Shown piece by piece: positions 52,638-62,212 of a DNA stretch of 64,000 nt. The notes beneath the pieces are model-generated. The model ran no database searches. It was not told where the DNA came from and worked only from the letters and a program-made list of their open reading frames with translations. The stretch is taken from positions 16,862-80,861 of the forward strand of contig VGVE01000004.1 in assembly GCA_016874135.1 (NCBI GenBank), in the 5' to 3' direction. Source of the stretch: Gammaproteobacteria bacterium. Lineage in GTDB: Bacteria; Pseudomonadota; Gammaproteobacteria; Pseudomonadales; Azotimanducaceae. Numbering within the stretch: position 1 is the stretch's first letter; every line of letters starts with the position of its first letter. Made by a program: the position numbers and the translations under genes.

Positions 52638-53935
52638 CGTGCAGTGCGCCAGACCGGGCCGTCCGGGAAGCGGAACTCGGCGATGCTCTCGGGGCGCAGG
52701 GCGATACTGAAGCCGGGCTGCTCCGGGGCGAGGTAGTGACCCGCGCGGGTGCGGATTGGGTCCAGGAAGTGTTCGTGCAGGTGCGCGGCGTGTTCGATCA
52801 TGCGGCCGTCAGGAGCCGGAGCTACCGCAATCGCATCAAAGAAGCTCAAGTGCTGCACGTACTCGCACAGGCCGACGCCACCCGCATGTGGACACACGGG
52901 CTTGTTGAACGCGGCCGCGAGCAGCAGCACAGCGAGCACCTCGTTCACACCGCCAAGCCGGCATGCATCCAGTTGCACCACGTCGAGGGCATCGGCCTGC
53001 AGAAACTGCTTGAACATCACACGATTGTGGCAGTGCTCTCCGGTCGCCACGCGCACCGGTGCTACCGCCGCGCGGATACGCGCGTGACCCAGGATGTCGT
53101 CAGGGCTCACGGGCTCTTCGATCCAGTAAGGCTCGAACGGCGCGAGTGCATGCACCCAGTCGATGGCCTGGCTGACCTCCCACACCTGGTTCGCATCGAC
53201 CATGAGCAGGCGGTCCGGCCCGAGCACGGCGCGGAGTGTCCGGCAGCGCCGCACATCGTCCTCGAGGTCACGCCCGACTTTCATCTTGATCGCGCCCCAG
53301 CCGTCTGCGAGTGCATCGGCCGCGAGGCGTTCGATCTTCTCATCCGGGTAGCCGAGCCAGCCTGCAGAAGTGGTATAGGCAGGGTGGCCTTTCGCAAGCA
53401 GAGTTTCGAGGCGCGCCGCGCGACCCGGCACTCGTGCACTCAACAGGTCGAGGGCACGGTCTGGATCGAGTGCATCGGAGATGTGGCGAAAGTCCACTGC
53501 GGCCACCACTTGCTGGGGGGTGAGGTCTGCCAGGTAGCGCCAGAGCGGCTTGCCTGCGCGCCGGGCCAACAGATCCCATACGGCGTTGACGACTGCGGCG
53601 GCGGCGAGATGCACCACCCCCTTCTCCGGCCCGAGCCAACGCAGCTGGCTGTCACCGACGATTCGCCGCCAGAATCCCGCCTGGTCGGCCTCGATGGCGT
53701 CGAGTTCAAGCCCTCGCAACAATGGGGCAAAGGCATCGATCGCCGCCACACACAGTTCCGTGCCCCGGCCGATGGTGAATGTCAGACCATAACCTTCGAG
53801 GCCGGGCCCATCGGTAGTTATCGTGCAGTAGGCGGCCGAATAGTCCGGGTCCGGGTTCATGGCATCCGAGCCGTCGAGGAAGCGCGAGGTGGGAAAGCGC
53901 ACGTCGACCGCGGAAACGCCGGTGATAGAAGTCAT
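52634..53935 (-). CDS. L-fuconate dehydratase
   Basis: A 433-residue enolase-superfamily enzyme that converts L-fuconate to 2-keto-3-deoxy-L-fuconate. [36 protein letters not shown] opens the capping domain. [20 protein letters not shown] contains the KxK-type base region, [18 protein letters not shown] the first metal Asp, [18 protein letters not shown] the Glu, and [17 protein letters not shown] the Glu-His part. [22 protein letters not shown] and [22 protein letters not shown] are specific to this dehydratase type. Start chosen at MTSITGVS (53933-53935). It is the first gene of the unit, consistent with a non-phosphorylative fucose route. Confidence 0.92.
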   Translation of the reverse strand: MTSITGVSAVDVRFPTSRFLDGSDAMNPDPDYSAAYCTITTDGPGLEGYGLTFTIGRGTELCVAAIDAFAPLLRGLELDAIEADQAGFWRRIVGDSQLRWLGPEKGVVHLAAAAVVNAVWDLLARRAGKPLWRYLADLTPQQVVAAVDFRHISDALDPDRALDLLSARVPGRAARLETLLAKGHPAYTTSAGWLGYPDEKIERLAADALADGWGAIKMKVGRDLEDDVRRCRTLRAVLGPDRLLMVDANQVWEVSQAIDWVHALAPFEPYWIEEPVSPDDILGHARIRAAVAPVRVATGEHCHNRVMFKQFLQADALDVVQLDACRLGGVNEVLAVLLLAAAFNKPVCPHAGGVGLCEYVQHLSFFDAIAVAPAPDGRMIEHAAHLHEHFLDPIRTRAGHYLAPEQPGFSIALRPESIAEFRFPDGPVWRTAR

Positions 53936-54040
53936 GCAATGGTTCCGATGCTGCAGGGCTGGGAATAATCGGCTGCGGCTGCGCGGGACGTCAATCGCGC
54001 GGCTGGAGAAAAGCCGGTCTGTACCCTCCCCGCCATTCAC

Positions 54041-54459
54041 AATCTACCGTCCAGCTCCCACGGTCTCAACGAAGCAACCTGGAGGCACTTCCTTCTAACG
54101 TCAATAATAAGGGGCGTCGGGAGTAGCCAACCTGAACCTACAGTTCACCCGCCAGAAACCCAGTCCTGGAATGATTCCGCAGTCGCTTCGACCTTGAGCG
54201 GAACTTTCGCCGCAGCGCTTTTCTGCCTGGCCGATGAGGTCCACGATATGATGTCGTTGGTTGATGTGCTTGCGGCTGATGCGACCATGGTAGTGGCGCC
54301 GGTCGCCAATGTCATCGTGCCCACGGATCTGCACGTTGACGTGGCTCGATGATCCAAGGCATCAACACACCTCCCGGGCTGAAGGATCCGCCGCACGGCG
54401 CCACGTCAAGGATGGAGAAAGAAGCATGGCCGACGGCACGGACGCTTCGCGCCAGTCCC
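54041..54459. other. Intergenic region, probably decayed
   Basis: No gene could be supported. Short frames exist on both strands but without domain matches or proper translation signals. Confidence 0.5.
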
Positions 54460-55368
54460 TCAGGCGATACCCGGCCAGCGCTGCACGATCCAGAACACAG
54501 CCATCGCGGCGATGGCGGCCGAACCTGGCATCACTACCCGTCTCGGATACCACTGCCGTTGACGCCACCTCCATAGCGTCGCGAAATAGAGCGCGACCAG
54601 GGCAAGTTGCCTCAGTTCCACGCCAGCGTTGAATGTCAGCAGAGCAATCCAGAAGTCGTCGGCGGGCAGACCCAATTCGCTCAACGCGCCGGCGAAACCC
54701 AGGCCGTGCAGCAAGCCGAAGAGAGTGACAATGAGCACGCGGTGCGACCCCAGCCGGGATCGCCAGCAATTTTCCAGTGCAACGATGAGTATGGAGGTGG
54801 CAATGGCGAGTTCGACCCAGTGCACCGGCGCATTCAACGTGCCGGTCGCCGTCAGCACCAGCGTGAGGGAATGGGCCAGGGTGAACCCGCTGATCGCCAC
54901 AACCACCTACCGCACCGAAACCGCCGCAAGCAACAAGGCGATGACGAAAAGGATGTGATCCAGCCCCTTGGGCAGAATGTGCAGGAATCCTTCCTGCAGG
55001 TAACCGAGGGCAACCCAGGCAGCGGTATCGGGTGCTGTCCAACGAGAGTTCTCTGCCTCCTGGGGAGAGATGGGCCACACCGGTTGCCAGCTTCCAGGGT
55101 CCACCCATCGGCTCGACCGGTTGCCATGGGCAATCCCCGTCAGGACCACAGGTCTCGGAAAGGGATAGTCCTCAGCGATGCGGACCTGAACGATCCCGCG
55201 AGTCGCATCTAACGGGACAACAAAGCGGAACTGTGCCATCGGCGCGGCCCAGATTTCGATAAACGACACCAGCGGAAGATCCGGCCAGGCAAACGCCTCG
55301 AGGGTCATGTCGAGCGAGCCGCCGCCACTGTCATTGCTTGCGCTGTCGCAAGGCATGCTCCGCCGCAC
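54460..55368 (-). pseudogene. HupE/UreJ-family membrane protein interrupted by one TAG
   Basis: A minus-strand frame of about 300 codons has a single TAG at 54907-54909. Before it the sequence is ILPKGLDHILFVIALLLAAVSVR, and after it, in the same frame, VVVAISGFTLAHSLTLVLTATG, then LFGLLHGLGFAGALSELGLP and FNAGVELRQLALVALYFATL. These are the signature helices of HupE/UreJ_2 proteins (DHILF, FTLAHS, HGLGFA, FNxGVExGQ). Relatives often have Trp at the equivalent of the stop (TGG to TAG). The family has been linked to nickel or cobalt uptake or accessory functions. The 5' end of the frame lacks a convincing signal peptide and overlaps the GFA fragment. Confidence 0.75.
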
Positions 55369-55670
55369 ACGCGTCGAATCTGGTGGTGCCGATCGACAGC
55401 TTCCACTTCACTCGCGGTGAGGATCAGCTCGCTGAGTGGAAAGTTCCGGATGCACAGTTCTTCACCCAGGTGTTCTGTCGCACCTGCGGATCACCGATGC
55501 CGCGGGTGGATGCTTCGCGCGGTTTCGTGGTGATCGCGATGGGCGCACTTGATGCTGATCCGGGCGTCAGGCCACAGAACCATATCTTTGTCGACTCGAA
55601 AGCACCGTGGTTCGAGATCACCGATGACCTGCCGCAGTACGAAGCACAACAAACAAGCGCCAGAATCTGA
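55329..55670 (+). pseudogene. GFA-family (Mss4-like) zinc protein, 5'-truncated
   Basis: The frame CHCLRCRKACSAAHASN, then HFTRGEDQLAEWKVPDAQFFTQVFCRTCGSPMPRVDASR, and a C-terminal DPGVRPQNHIFVDSKAPWFEI is the second two-thirds of a GFA protein. CHCxxCRK and FCRTCGSPMP hold four zinc cysteines. The first CxCGxVRY strand, which supplies the remaining ligands, is absent upstream, where the sequence instead belongs to the hupE-like gene. It is probably a fragment, unless a start near 55308 produces a shortened protein. Confidence 0.65.
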
Positions 55671-55687
55671 ACAAGGTTCTGCGCAGT

Positions 55688-56845
55688 TCAGGACAATTGA
55701 TCCATCGCTTCGGACAACGGAACGGCTTCGATATGCGGCGCAAGCCTGTATCGTTGTGCTCCCGGGTAAACAACCAGAAGCCGATCCAGCGACAGATCGG
55801 TCATCGCAATACGCATCGAGGGCGTCAGCTCTGGCGCATCAGAGTACTTCATCTCCACGCCTGTGAATCGGCCACGGTGATTCACGAGCAGATCCAGTTC
55901 GGCCCCCGCCGCCGTGCGCCAGAAATATGCTTCGGCTGGCCGCGGGCCGGCGAGCAGTTGTTCGATCACGAATCCTTCCCAGGAAGCACCTACTTTCGGA
56001 TGGCCCTGCAAATCCGCCAGCGTTCGAATGCCGAGCAGTGCGTGTAGCAGACCACTGTCGCGGATGTAGACCTTGGGCGATTTCAGTTGGCGCTTGCCTA
56101 TATTTGCGTGCCAGGGCTGCAGTACCCTTACCATCAATGCGCCGGACATCACATCGAGATGACGGCGAACCGTGGTGTGCGCTTCTCCCAGTGAATTGCC
56201 AATTTCCGACGAATTCAGGATGCCTCCGGAGAGATGCGCGAGCATGGTCCAGAAGCGTCGCATCGTCGGCGCAGGAACCCGGCTGCCGAGCTGCGCGAGA
56301 TCGCGCTGGAGGAATGTCTGGATGAAATCCTCGCGCCAGGCATGACTGTCAACGTCCGATCGGGCCAGAAATGACCGAGGAAATCCCCCGCGCTGCCAGA
56401 GCCGCGTTGCATTCCCGCCACCACTCTCCGTCACTGAAAAACCGCTCATCGACACAAAGGCAATTCGTCCGGCGAGCGTTTCAGATGATTGAGCCAACAA
56501 CTCGGGCGAGGCGCTTCCAAGGAGCAGAAATCGAGCCGGAATAGGTCGACGATCAAGCAGCGTCCTCAGGACGGGAAACAGATCCTTGCGTCGTTGGACC
56601 TCATCAATGACAACAAGGCCCCGCAACGGTTGCAGCGTCAATTCCGGATTGGCGAGTCTCGCGAGATCAGCCGGTTTTTCCAGATCGAAGTACTCGCTGC
56701 GTGCAGAAGCAGCCGCGATTCCTTGCGCGAGTGTGGTCTTCCCGCACTGACGTGGTCCCAGGAGGACAACCGCAGGCGAACGACGCATGCCAGCAGCAAT
56801 CGCAGCTTCAATCGCGTCTCGTCGGACAAGTCTCATACCTTGCAT
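55688..56845 (-). CDS. AAA ATPase with DUF4143 domain
   Basis: A 385-residue protein. The N-terminal AAA_14 domain has Walker A LLGPRQCGKTTLAQ, a Walker B-like LRGLVVIDEVQRRKDLF, and sensor-region LLLGSASPELLAQSSETLAGR. The C-terminal DUF4143 part includes RRFWTMLAHLSGGILNSSEIGNSLG and a nuclease-like core WEGFVIEQLLAGPRPAEAYFWRTAAGAELDLLVNHRGRFTGVEMKYS (E...D-x-L...E-x-K pattern). Proteins of this kind are widespread, and some are thought to act as toxin-like or DNA-processing ATPases. A perfect inverted repeat abuts the start codon. Confidence 0.88.
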   Translation of the reverse strand: MQGMRLVRRDAIEAAIAAGMRRSPAVVLLGPRQCGKTTLAQGIAAASARSEYFDLEKPADLARLANPELTLQPLRGLVVIDEVQRRKDLFPVLRTLLDRRPIPARFLLLGSASPELLAQSSETLAGRIAFVSMSGFSVTESGGGNATRLWQRGGFPRSFLARSDVDSHAWREDFIQTFLQRDLAQLGSRVPAPTMRRFWTMLAHLSGGILNSSEIGNSLGEAHTTVRRHLDVMSGALMVRVLQPWHANIGKRQLKSPKVYIRDSGLLHALLGIRTLADLQGHPKVGASWEGFVIEQLLAGPRPAEAYFWRTAAGAELDLLVNHRGRFTGVEMKYSDAPELTPSMRIAMTDLSLDRLLVVYPGAQRYRLAPHIEAVPLSEAMDQLS

Positions 56846-56866
56846 ATTGAGCAGCTTACGCTCAAT
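56846..56866. promoter_or_regulatory. Inverted repeat abutting the DUF4143 ATPase start codon
   Basis: ATTGAGC (56846-56852) and GCTCAAT (56860-56866) flank seven bases, immediately upstream of the ATG on the minus strand. There is no Shine-Dalgarno sequence in the gap, so the stem could act as an operator or control translation. Confidence 0.5.
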
Positions 56867-56961
56867 TTACAAGGTGATCATAACGGTACCGCGTGAGGTT
56901 GAACTTGAGCCAGGCTGTTCAACTCCTTCATTTTCTGCAATGACTTGTCGGCGTTTACTTG

Positions 56962-57546
56962 TCATCGTTTCCTGGGTGGCACGGCATCCCTGAAACTCTC
57001 GAACGATTTCCACTTGGGCTCAACGGGATCCACGCCTTCTGCCGGCGTGTAGGGGGAATGTGCGTCGCTGCCAAGATCGTGCACGTAACGGGGACAGTTC
57101 GGGAAGATGTGTTCCGGTGTCACCCGCACGAGTGAGATGGCTCCGGGAAACGACATCAGCAGCGGATCATCGAGGCTGACCTTTGCATGCCCGTTCACAC
57201 GGATTCGTTTCGGGCTTCCATCCATGCGGATGAACAACAGCCCTACCGCGGGATTGGCCTCGATGTTACCGAGGCTTCGGAACATGCCATTGCCGTCGTA
57301 GTCGGGAAAGACCAGAAGATCCGGCTGCAGCACTCGAACGAACCCCGGCGCACCACCCTTGTACGAACAGTCGGGGCGTCCTTCCGCATCTGCGGTGGCC
57401 AGAAAGAAAAAGGTAGAACCTTCAATAAACGCATGGTCATCGTCAGTAAGACTCGTTCGGTGGGTCACCTGTTCGAGGCGATCAGCCAGCGCCTGTGATT
57501 CAAAGTGGTTCTGCAGCGTGCGATGACCCTGATGATAGAAGGACAT
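56962..57546 (-). CDS. Pyridoxamine 5'-phosphate oxidase-like flavin-binding protein
   Basis: A 194-residue split-barrel protein. MSFYHQGHRTLQNHFESQALADRLEQV is a typical opening for this subgroup. STFFFLATADAEGRPDCSYKGGAPGFVRVL contains the strand pair that holds FMN or F420 in PNPOx-like folds. LVFPDYDGNGMFRSLGNIEANPAVGLLFI and RIRVNGHAKVS complete the barrel. The subgroup is usually annotated only as PNPOx family; it is unlikely to be the vitamin B6 enzyme PdxH. The start is MSFYH (57544-57546), as the longer frame adds non-family sequence. Confidence 0.87.
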   Translation of the reverse strand: MSFYHQGHRTLQNHFESQALADRLEQVTHRTSLTDDDHAFIEGSTFFFLATADAEGRPDCSYKGGAPGFVRVLQPDLLVFPDYDGNGMFRSLGNIEANPAVGLLFIRMDGSPKRIRVNGHAKVSLDDPLLMSFPGAISLVRVTPEHIFPNCPRYVHDLGSDAHSPYTPAEGVDPVEPKWKSFESFRDAVPPRKR

Positions 57547-57792
57547 GTGGCTTTTCCCCGAGCCAGGCAGTTGATGGAGTGTATCCCTCCGATGGATTGG
57601 CGTCCGTCCTGGCCAGTGCGGGCCGAAAGGTGCCGCAAACAATTCGCGGCAATACAACGAAGATCACGTTAACCTTGCGCCCCTCGATCAAACACACCTG
57701 ATTCAGAACACACCGCCTTCACACATCGGCCACCCTTTGGATCCGGCAACACCCGGACAGCGGCCGCGAGCCATCCCTACAGGAGCATCCTT

Positions 57793-59070
57793 TTGTCATT
57801 TGCTGAACTCGGCCTCGTGCCGAAACTGCTGCGCGCCATCGAAGAGGCCGGCTATTCCACACCCACACCGATCCAGCGTGAAGCAATCCCGGCGGTGCTT
57901 GAGGGCCACAATCTCCTCGCCGGCGCCCAGACCGGCACCGGCAAAACCGCGGGATTCGCATTACCTGTGCTGCAGCGCCTGGATGAGGATCGCCCGGAAT
58001 CCCGACCAGTGCGAGCGCTAGTTCTGGTACCCACCCGCGAACTGGCCGCGCAGGTGCACGAGAGTTTTCGCGCCTATGGACGCTATACGAGACTGCGCAC
58101 CGCGGTGATCTTCGGTGGTGTCGGCATCAATCCACAGATCGAAACCCTGAAGCGCAAGGTCGATATCGTCATCGCGACGCCAGGCAGGCTGCTCGACCAT
58201 GTCGGCCAGCGAACCATCGACCTGCGCCGGGTGGAAATTCTCGTACTCGACGAAGCCGACCGCATGCTCGACATGGGCTTCATCCGTGACATCCGCAGAA
58301 TTCTCAAACTCCTGCCTCACGAGCGGCAGAACCTGCTCTTTTCAGCCACCTTCTCCGATCCGATCCGTTCCCTCACGCAGGATCTGATGGACGATCCCCT
58401 TGAAGTGCAGGTCACACCGCGCAATAAAACCGCAGATCGAATTCGTCAGACGGTGCACTTCGTCGACAAGGGCCGGAAGCGAGAATTGCTGAGCTATACC
58501 ATCGGGCACGGCAACTGGCGGCAGGTGCTGGTATTTACCCGCACCAAACACGGCGCCAATCGCCTTGCTGAACAGCTGGAGAAGGATGGTCTCACCTCTG
58601 CCGCGATCCATGGCAACAAATCCCAGGGTGCTCGCACCCGGACGCTTGCGGACTTCAAGGATGGCAGCGTGCGTGTACTCGTTGCGACCGATATCGCCGC
58701 TCGCGGACTCGACATCGAGGGGTTGCCGCACGTGGTGAACTTTGAACTCCCGAACGTGCCCGAAGACTACGTGCACCGGATCGGTCGCACCGCTCGTGCC
58801 GGTGAAGACGGCGAAGCCTTGTCGCTAGTGTGTGAAGAGGAAAAGCCGCTGCTCAAGGACATTGAGAAGCTGTTGAAGACCGAAATTCCGCGGATCACGA
58901 CGCCGGGATATGAGGTGAAGCCGGGCAGCGCAAGTGAGCCTCAAAAAGCCCAACAGAAACCCGCTCAGAGGCGCCCTGGGTCAGATCTAGGCAATATAAG
59001 GCAGCCGCAAAGACGAAACCAGCAAAAAACCGGGGTCTCAAACCGGGGACGAGGAGATCGGCGCGGGTGA
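57793..59070 (+). CDS. rhlE: DEAD-box RNA helicase, RhlE-like
   Basis: A 425-residue ATP-dependent RNA helicase. All core motifs are present: the Q motif GYSTPTPIQ, motif I AQTGTGKT, Ia PTRELAAQ, Ib [46 protein letters not shown] and [12 protein letters not shown]. The C-terminal tail (about 60 residues) is rich in Q, K, R and P, as in RhlE. It probably remodels ribosomal or messenger RNA. Translation begins at TTG (57793-57795), well spaced from AGGAG. No partner gene is adjacent. Confidence 0.95.
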   Translation: MSFAELGLVPKLLRAIEEAGYSTPTPIQREAIPAVLEGHNLLAGAQTGTGKTAGFALPVLQRLDEDRPESRPVRALVLVPTRELAAQVHESFRAYGRYTRLRTAVIFGGVGINPQIETLKRKVDIVIATPGRLLDHVGQRTIDLRRVEILVLDEADRMLDMGFIRDIRRILKLLPHERQNLLFSATFSDPIRSLTQDLMDDPLEVQVTPRNKTADRIRQTVHFVDKGRKRELLSYTIGHGNWRQVLVFTRTKHGANRLAEQLEKDGLTSAAIHGNKSQGARTRTLADFKDGSVRVLVATDIAARGLDIEGLPHVVNFELPNVPEDYVHRIGRTARAGEDGEALSLVCEEEKPLLKDIEKLLKTEIPRITTPGYEVKPGSASEPQKAQQKPAQRRPGSDLGNIRQPQRRNQQKTGVSNRGRGDRRG

Positions 59071-59193
59071 CCAAGCGTGAGATCCCCTCCAAATCGAAGC
59101 AAGGAACCTCGCCACACCCAGCCACTGCATAAACTCGAGATCACCACACCGGGCTTCCGGTTCGAAACACAGATCTGCCGCCAGCCTTCGTAC

Positions 59194-59874
59194 CTAGATC
59201 TTGCTAAGCCAAGGCCTGAGCGCTCCCACAACGCTGTCGCTTCGTTCAATAAATGAAGCTTTGAGAATGGACTTATACGATGCCTTCTCCTTCAGGTTCA
59301 GCAGTGGCCGCTGACGTTTCTGCAGCCAGAACAACACGGAATCCACCGCCAGAGGTGGAGAAAAGTCAGATCGCGCCAACCGGTCAATCACCTGGAGGTG
59401 CCAGAACGGCTTTAGCGCGAGCGAGTTCAGTGATTCGCGAACGAAGGGACGGCCACAGAGGCGATAGGCATACTCCTTCTGGACAACAAGCCAGGCATCG
59501 TCCGGTAGATGCTCAGGAGCGGTGAGATAACGAATGATCTCTGCGGAACGACCATAGGGAATGTTGCCGACTGCGCGCCACGGCGTAACGGGCAGGGCCT
59601 GGGACAGGAAATCCGCTTCGATGACGGTGAGTTTTTCTCCGAAGCGCCCTCGCAGCGACTCAGCGAGCCACGGATCCACTTCCACGGCATCTACACGTGA
59701 GGTTCTCGCCAGCAGTGGCCGGGTGAGCGCACCTCGCCCCGCTCCGATCTCGATGATGTGATCGGCAGGCTCGATGGGTAGCAGGCGGACGATTCGGGGG
59801 GCGCGACTTTCGCTAAGAAAGTACTGGGAAAGTTCAGCCCGCCGTGCCGGTATCCGGGCGCGAGGCCCGGACAC
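59194..59874 (-). CDS. Erm/KsgA-family rRNA adenine N6-methyltransferase
   Basis: A 226-residue SAM-dependent methyltransferase. Motif I is IIEIGAGRGALTRPLLARTSRV. The acidic motif II is in AVEVDPWLAESL, and the catalytic motif IV is AVGNIPYGRSAEIIRYL (N-I-P-Y). VVQKEYAYRLCGRP and SLNSLALKPFWHLQVIDRLARSDFSPPLAVDSVLFWLQKR follow and are closer to Erm proteins than to KsgA (which would be about 40 residues longer). Erm enzymes dimethylate 23S rRNA A2058 and give macrolide-lincosamide-streptogramin B resistance; activity here is unproven. It starts at GTG (59872-59874) with no obvious leader peptide. Confidence 0.85.
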   Translation of the reverse strand: MSGPRARIPARRAELSQYFLSESRAPRIVRLLPIEPADHIIEIGAGRGALTRPLLARTSRVDAVEVDPWLAESLRGRFGEKLTVIEADFLSQALPVTPWRAVGNIPYGRSAEIIRYLTAPEHLPDDAWLVVQKEYAYRLCGRPFVRESLNSLALKPFWHLQVIDRLARSDFSPPLAVDSVLFWLQKRQRPLLNLKEKASYKSILKASFIERSDSVVGALRPWLSKI

Positions 59875-59948
59875 GGTTAATCACAAAGAAGGTGTTCATG
59901 TGGCGACTGTAGCACCGGCCTGCGCACCGGTGCCACTCGCTTTTTCGA

Positions 59949-61649
59949 TCAACGCGCGCCCGCGCGGATGAAACGCCCGGGCAACGCCCCCGTATGCTGG
60001 TTGTTGGTGAGCAGCACCTCGCCACCGACGATGGTGTGTGCGATCCCGTCGGCCACCTGCTTGAGACGACGCGCACCCGCCGGCAGGTCATAGACCATTT
60101 CTGGCATACGCGCGCCAACGGTATCGGGATCAAACACCACCAGATCCGCCGCCATGCCTTCACGCAGAAGGCCCCGGTCATGCAATCCCCAGAAGGTTGC
60201 GGTGTTGTAGGTGATCTGGCGTACGGCTTCTTCCAGCGTGAACGCCTGCTTTTCCCGCACCCAGTAGCTCAGCAGGTGTGTCTGCAGTGAACTGTCCATG
60301 ATCTGCGACACATGTGCGCCGGAGTCGGAGAACGTCACCACGGAACGAGGATGTTTCATCATCTCCAGCACATCATCCTGATTCTCGTTGGCAATGGGCT
60401 GGCGGAAGAACATCTTCATGTTCTTTTCGAGTGCAAGATCGATCATCAGTTCAACCGGATGTATCCCGCGCTGATGGGCAACTTCTGCCATACTCGGTTT
60501 ATCGAACTGCATGTCGTCCATCGCATAGATCCAGTCCCATTCCGGCGGCCGGGCCTCAGCGCCCACCACCCGAGGGCCGGTGTAAGGCCGTGACGCCACT
60601 TCAATCAGCCGTTGGCGAAGCAAGGGATCGGATTTGAGTTTTGCCTGCTGCTCGCCGAGCGGAAGCTTGCGGAAATCCCGCCACACCTCCCAGGTATCAA
60701 ACGGCAGATTGCCTTCGAACGAGAGCAGCGTAGACAGCGAGCGGGAATGCACCTGAGCCACCATGTGGCCACCAGCCTCGGCGGTTTCATTGAGCAGATC
60801 AAAGTAGGGGCGCCAGAAACCAGGCGCGATCTTGACGCTGAACATGCCCCAGGTTTGCGTGACACCGGATTCAACGGCGAGATTCTTCAGGCGGTCAAAG
60901 TACTCCCGCTGGCGCTCGGGATTGCGGCCAGGTGCTTCACCGGCAATCTCGAACATACCACGGCCCGTCTCGCCGATGGCCATAACGATACGGCGCACTT
61001 CTTCCCAATCGGCGACACGGCTGGCGACGGGCCGATCATCCGCAGTGGTGTGGTTGAAGGTGCGTGATGTCGAAAAACCGATGGCACCTTTTTCCACCGC
61101 CTCCTTGGCGATGGACGCCATGCGCTTCATGTCATCTTCGTTCGCCTGCTCTTCGAAGGCCCGCTCACCCATCACGTAGGTGCGCAGCGCCGAGTGGCCG
61201 ATGTAGCCGGCGTAGTTGATGCCTTTGGGGGTGCGGTCCACCGCATCCATGAATTCCGGGAAGGTTTCCCAGGACCATTTGATGCCCGCCAGCATCGCAT
61301 CGCGGGAGATGTCTTCAGCCCGTTCGAGGTTGCGGAACACATAGTCCGCTTCACTCTGTTTGCAGGGCGCAAGGCTGAAACCGCAGTTGCCCATAACCAC
61401 CGAGGTCACGCCGTGATAACAGGAGCACTGGCCGATGGGATCCCAGAACACCTGCGCATCCATGTGGGTGTGGCCATCCACGAACCCTGGGGAAACCACC
61501 TGGCCGTCCGCGTCGATGACCTGCTTTGCACGTTCATTGAGCCGGCCGATGCGGGCAATCCGACCGTCCTTCACCGCCACATCGGCGCGATACCGGGTAC
61601 CGCCAGAACCATCCACCACCATGCCATTGCGGATCAGCAGGTCATACAT
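59949..61649 (-). CDS. N-acyl-D-amino-acid deacylase family amidohydrolase (second copy)
   Basis: A 566-residue paralogue of the protein at 19872. It starts YDLLIRNGMVVDGSGGTRY. The metal site is VDGHTHMDAQVFWD, then SVVMGNCGFSLAPCKQSEADYVF. The family pattern FSDSGAHVSQIMDSSLQTHLLSYW includes the late Asp. The C-terminus is PGRFIRAGAR. A good GGAGG site precedes the ATG at 61647-61649, so the more upstream TTG and ATG were not used. Substrates are likely N-acylated D-amino acids or cyclic amides. It is followed upstream by a short asparaginase-like gene on the same strand, suggesting amide degradation. Confidence 0.88.
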   Translation of the reverse strand: MYDLLIRNGMVVDGSGGTRYRADVAVKDGRIARIGRLNERAKQVIDADGQVVSPGFVDGHTHMDAQVFWDPIGQCSCYHGVTSVVMGNCGFSLAPCKQSEADYVFRNLERAEDISRDAMLAGIKWSWETFPEFMDAVDRTPKGINYAGYIGHSALRTYVMGERAFEEQANEDDMKRMASIAKEAVEKGAIGFSTSRTFNHTTADDRPVASRVADWEEVRRIVMAIGETGRGMFEIAGEAPGRNPERQREYFDRLKNLAVESGVTQTWGMFSVKIAPGFWRPYFDLLNETAEAGGHMVAQVHSRSLSTLLSFEGNLPFDTWEVWRDFRKLPLGEQQAKLKSDPLLRQRLIEVASRPYTGPRVVGAEARPPEWDWIYAMDDMQFDKPSMAEVAHQRGIHPVELMIDLALEKNMKMFFRQPIANENQDDVLEMMKHPRSVVTFSDSGAHVSQIMDSSLQTHLLSYWVREKQAFTLEEAVRQITYNTATFWGLHDRGLLREGMAADLVVFDPDTVGARMPEMVYDLPAGARRLKQVADGIAHTIVGGEVLLTNNQHTGALPGRFIRAGAR

Positions 61650-61697
61650 GTTCATCCCCTCCAAATGAGTTACAGACCGACTTTAACTCCGGCGGCT

Positions 61698-62195
61698 CTA
61701 ACATTGAACAAAGCGGTTGTTTTCCCGGTCCTTTCGAACCCTGCCGACCTCGAAAATCCGGCCGTTCATGACGATATAAACCCCCGGTCCGCGGCTTTGC
61801 ACCGCCGCGAAGGCCATGCCGACATTGAATGTGGCATCCGACTGAGCAAAGCGGGCAGGCGCCAAGGCACCCGTCAACACAATGGTCTTGCCGTTGCAGC
61901 GCCGGTCCGCCTGCAGGATTTCGGCGGTCTGGGTCATGGTGTCGGTACCGTGGGTGATGACCACCGCCACCTCATCTGCTGCCGCCACATAGCCGGCAAT
62001 CAGCCCACGATCCGCATCATCGAGATCGAGGCTGTCCTTGCGCAGCAATTCAACGATGCGAAAGGACGCATCCACATGGGCCTCTTTCAACAGTTCGCCG
62101 ACCATCGAGGCGCCCACTTCGAAGTCGGACCTGGCATCGAAATACACCTTGTCGATGGTGCCACCGGTGGTCACCACGAGGATCTGATCGCTCAT
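61698..62195 (-). CDS. Short asparaginase-like protein
   Basis: A 165-residue protein matching only the N-terminal domain of type-II-like L-asparaginases. The first Thr motif is VVTTGGTIDK, and the second is VITHGTDTMTQTAEIL. LTGALAPARFAQSDATFNVGMAFAAVQ covers the rest of the catalytic half. The C-terminal domain (another ~150 residues) is missing, but this short form is a recurring family rather than an obvious truncation. It lies 48 bp upstream of the D-aminoacylase-type gene on the same strand, so both may work on amides of D-amino acids. GGAG precedes the ATG at 62193-62195. Confidence 0.82.
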   Translation of the reverse strand: MSDQILVVTTGGTIDKVYFDARSDFEVGASMVGELLKEAHVDASFRIVELLRKDSLDLDDADRGLIAGYVAAADEVAVVITHGTDTMTQTAEILQADRRCNGKTIVLTGALAPARFAQSDATFNVGMAFAAVQSRGPGVYIVMNGRIFEVGRVRKDRENNRFVQC

Positions 62196-62212
62196 GTTAG
62201 GATTCTCCGACC

